DNA of 7,541 nt, taken from positions 16,777-24,317 of the forward strand of contig DIHJ01000019.1 of the NCBI GenBank assembly GCA_002420105.1, written 5' to 3'. The position numbers and the translations under genes are program-made. The stretch is from Nitrospira sp. UBA5699. Its GTDB lineage: Bacteria; Nitrospirota; Nitrospiria; Nitrospirales; Nitrospiraceae. Shown in pieces: positions 6,357 through 7,541 of this stretch (the stretch's first letter is position 1; the number at the start of each line of letters is the position of its first letter). The notes under the pieces are model-generated. The model searched no databases. It was given only the letters and a program-made list of their open reading frames with translations, and was not told the DNA's origin.

Positions 6357-7319
6357 TCACGGCTCCTTTCTCATCGCGATGCGGCCAGCCGGTTCGTCAC
6401 GAAAGATCTCGTCGACAGGCCGGCTGTCCCACTCGGTGTGGGTGCGCAAGCCCAGGATCCTCATGACGGTGGCCCCCGTGTCGATGATGGAGACCGGTGC
6501 ACGGACCGTGTAGCCCGGTTTGATCCCGGGGCCGGCGGCGATCCATGGTACGGTGGCCTGCGAAGCGGCGGAGCCGCTCAACGACGTGATCACAATCGCG
6601 GTTTCTGCCAGCAAACCGTGAGCGCGGTAGACGTCCAGCACGGCGCCCATCGCTTGATCGATCGAGTGCAAGGCCTGCCGGTACTCTTTCGACGACCACC
6701 CATGAGCCTGCCCGGCGCGTCCGGCTTCCGGCAGGTGGACGACGAGCAGATCTGGCAGCGCGAGGATGGCGTGTCCGAATCCATGGCCGCTGGCAGCTTT
6801 GGCGAAATACTGCTTGATGTATGAGACAACGCGTTGAGGGGTGCATTCCGGCGTGAGCGGACCGCACAGTTGGTAATCCGTGTAGGGTTCGGGCTTGGCC
6901 AATTGGTACAGTGCTTCATTCATGAAGAAGATGGCACTGTCCCGTCCGTCGCTCAAGTCGAGGTAATCGAACACTGTTGGCGGCCGTGGATAGCCTCGGC
7001 TGAACTCGAAATGGTTCCAGGTGATGCCGTGCTTGGCGACCGGCAATCCAGTGAGCAACGAAGCCATGGCCGGTAGGGGGAGCGAGGGGGAGGTGGTCTC
7101 GGCGGACCAAGTGGCCGAGCCTTCTTTCACGAGACGGGTTAATGCTGGCATCGGTCCGGCTTTCAATGCCGGTTGATCGACCCCTTCCAATACAAACAGG
7201 ACGACACGCCCAGCCGAGCCTGATGCGGCGTGGGGACCAGGAGATGGAGGGGCGGCTTCGGTTGAGGCGTTGCCAAAGAGCGCAAGTAAGAAGAAGCTGC
7301 CGAGTGTGATGAGGTGCAT
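6357..7319 (-). CDS. Secreted phosphodiesterase/alkaline-phosphatase-fold protein, probable pseudoenzyme
   Basis: The product is 320 aa. It has a Sec signal (MHLITLGSFFLLALFGNA, cleavage probably near residue 23). The fold markers of the type I phosphodiesterase / nucleotide pyrophosphatase family are plain: VVLFVLEGVD (39-48), SLLTGLPVAKHGITWN (87-102), HGWSSKEY (206-213), a conserved D221, and PWIAAGPGIKPGY (258-270) with SIIDTGATVMRILGL. The catalytic set is lost, judging by comparison with the family pattern. The first metal Asp is E45, the nucleophile Thr is P81 (PSLPLP in place of PSxTLP), the D-x-x-G-H ligands are G200 and Q204, and the TSDHG ligands are L247 and S248. The loop before PWI that usually carries the last His is shortened. 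The frame is nonetheless intact. It is probably an exported binding or scaffold protein rather than a hydrolase (inference). GGAGG sits four bases before the ATG. It heads the tightly spaced gene run. Confidence 0.82.
   Translation of the reverse strand: MHLITLGSFFLLALFGNASTEAAPPSPGPHAASGSAGRVVLFVLEGVDQPALKAGPMPALTRLVKEGSATWSAETTSPSLPLPAMASLLTGLPVAKHGITWNHFEFSRGYPRPPTVFDYLDLSDGRDSAIFFMNEALYQLAKPEPYTDYQLCGPLTPECTPQRVVSYIKQYFAKAASGHGFGHAILALPDLLVVHLPEAGRAGQAHGWSSKEYRQALHSIDQAMGAVLDVYRAHGLLAETAIVITSLSGSAASQATVPWIAAGPGIKPGYTVRAPVSIIDTGATVMRILGLRTHTEWDSRPVDEIFRDEPAGRIAMRKEP
6363..6368 (-). promoter_or_regulatory. Ribosome binding site that decides the small secreted protein start
   Basis: The minus strand reads AAGGAG inside the last codons of the upstream gene. 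It is eight bases from the ATG at 6354 but only two from the in-frame GTG at 6360, favouring the ATG. The GTG overlaps the upstream TGA stop (GTGA). Confidence 0.6.
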
Positions 7320-7323
7320 CAGG

Positions 7324-7328
7324 CCTCC
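7324..7328 (-). promoter_or_regulatory. Ribosome binding site for the phosphatase-like gene
   Basis: The minus strand reads GGAGG, four bases before the ATG at 7319, supporting that start. The ATG directly follows the signal-peptide-encoding logic of the product, and no better upstream start exists in frame. Confidence 0.6.
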
Positions 7329-7419
7329 GTTGAGATATCCGCTGCCGCTCTTGCAAGGGCAAGACCCAGGGGCTGACGGCCGCTACCATGACGAAGATCA
7401 GCCGGAAAACTCGCCTTCC

Positions 7420-7541
7420 TCAAGGGGAAATGTGACCGGGGGCTGTCGGCCGATCGGGTTGCACCTTGTAGAAAGTCCGGATGGTCGGTGTGCCAGCACA
7501 CGATGTGCGCATGAGCGTGTATGGCTGCACGGGAGAGTCCA
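7420..7541 (-). CDS. Possible 3' end of an upstream gene, cut by the window edge
   Basis: One minus-strand frame is open from the window edge to a TGA at 7420-7422, encoding 39 residues that include MRTSCAGTPTIRTFYKVQP and end in APGHISP. About two thirds of its codons end in G or C, higher than the competing frame. The stretch is short, its family is unknown to me and only the C-terminus would be visible. A competing open frame runs from the edge to a TGA at 7319-7321, overlapping the next ATG as TGATG, but its composition is less gene-like. Between 7320 and 7419 I see no convincing promoter or terminator. Confidence 0.3.
   Translation of the reverse strand, partial: DSPVQPYTLMRTSCAGTPTIRTFYKVQPDRPTAPGHISP

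Noticed and set aside
6916..7389. Minus-strand frame of 157 codons overlapping the start of the phosphatase-like gene
   Set aside because: It reads out of frame through the signal peptide and N-terminal fold motifs of a well-supported gene.
1..7541. CRISPR array, insertion sequence, tRNA or rRNA
   Set aside because: I saw no regularly spaced repeats, no transposase or terminal inverted repeats, and no tRNA-like or rRNA-like segment; almost all of the window is coding.

Overview
All supported genes in this 7.5 kb window lie on the minus strand, so transcription runs from high to low coordinates. The sequence is GC-rich and densely packed, as in a bacterial chromosome. It holds a long DabA-type inorganic-carbon transporter subunit, a two-domain Sua5 protein, and secreted proteins with TIG/IPT modules. 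Together these suit a chemolithoautotrophic or otherwise carbon-concentrating bacterium. A Nitrospira-like or proteobacterial host is a guess; the window has no rRNA or other taxonomic marker.

Layout in transcription order. (1) 7541-7420: possibly the 3' end of a gene cut by the window edge (weak). (2) 7319-6357: a secreted protein with the alkaline-phosphatase / nucleotide-pyrophosphatase fold in which essentially every recognisable catalytic and metal-binding position is substituted, so probably a pseudoenzyme. (3) 6354-5908: a small secreted protein of unknown family, 2 nt after the previous stop. (4) 5878-4868: Sua5-type L-threonylcarbamoyladenylate synthase (tRNA t6A synthesis). (5) 4830-3538: remnant of a multi-TIG-domain protein with a recurring PDG[S/T]CC motif; it lacks a signal peptide and the front half of its first module, and its frame is broken at least once internally. 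(6) 3537-3277: a 261-nt intergenic spacer with a 14-nt inverted repeat. (7) 3276-16: intact dabA with all four expected zinc/active-site residues.

Genes 2 to 4 and the start of 5 are spaced by 2 to 37 nt, each with a Shine-Dalgarno-like sequence, and look like one operon. dabA sits after the larger spacer and may have its own promoter. Its usual membrane partner dabB is not in the window; if linked, it must lie beyond position 1. The points most worth a second look are the apparently dead but intact secreted phosphatase-fold protein paired with an unknown secreted protein, the Cys-Cys TIG repeat protein and its decay, and the long DabA found away from a visible dabB.
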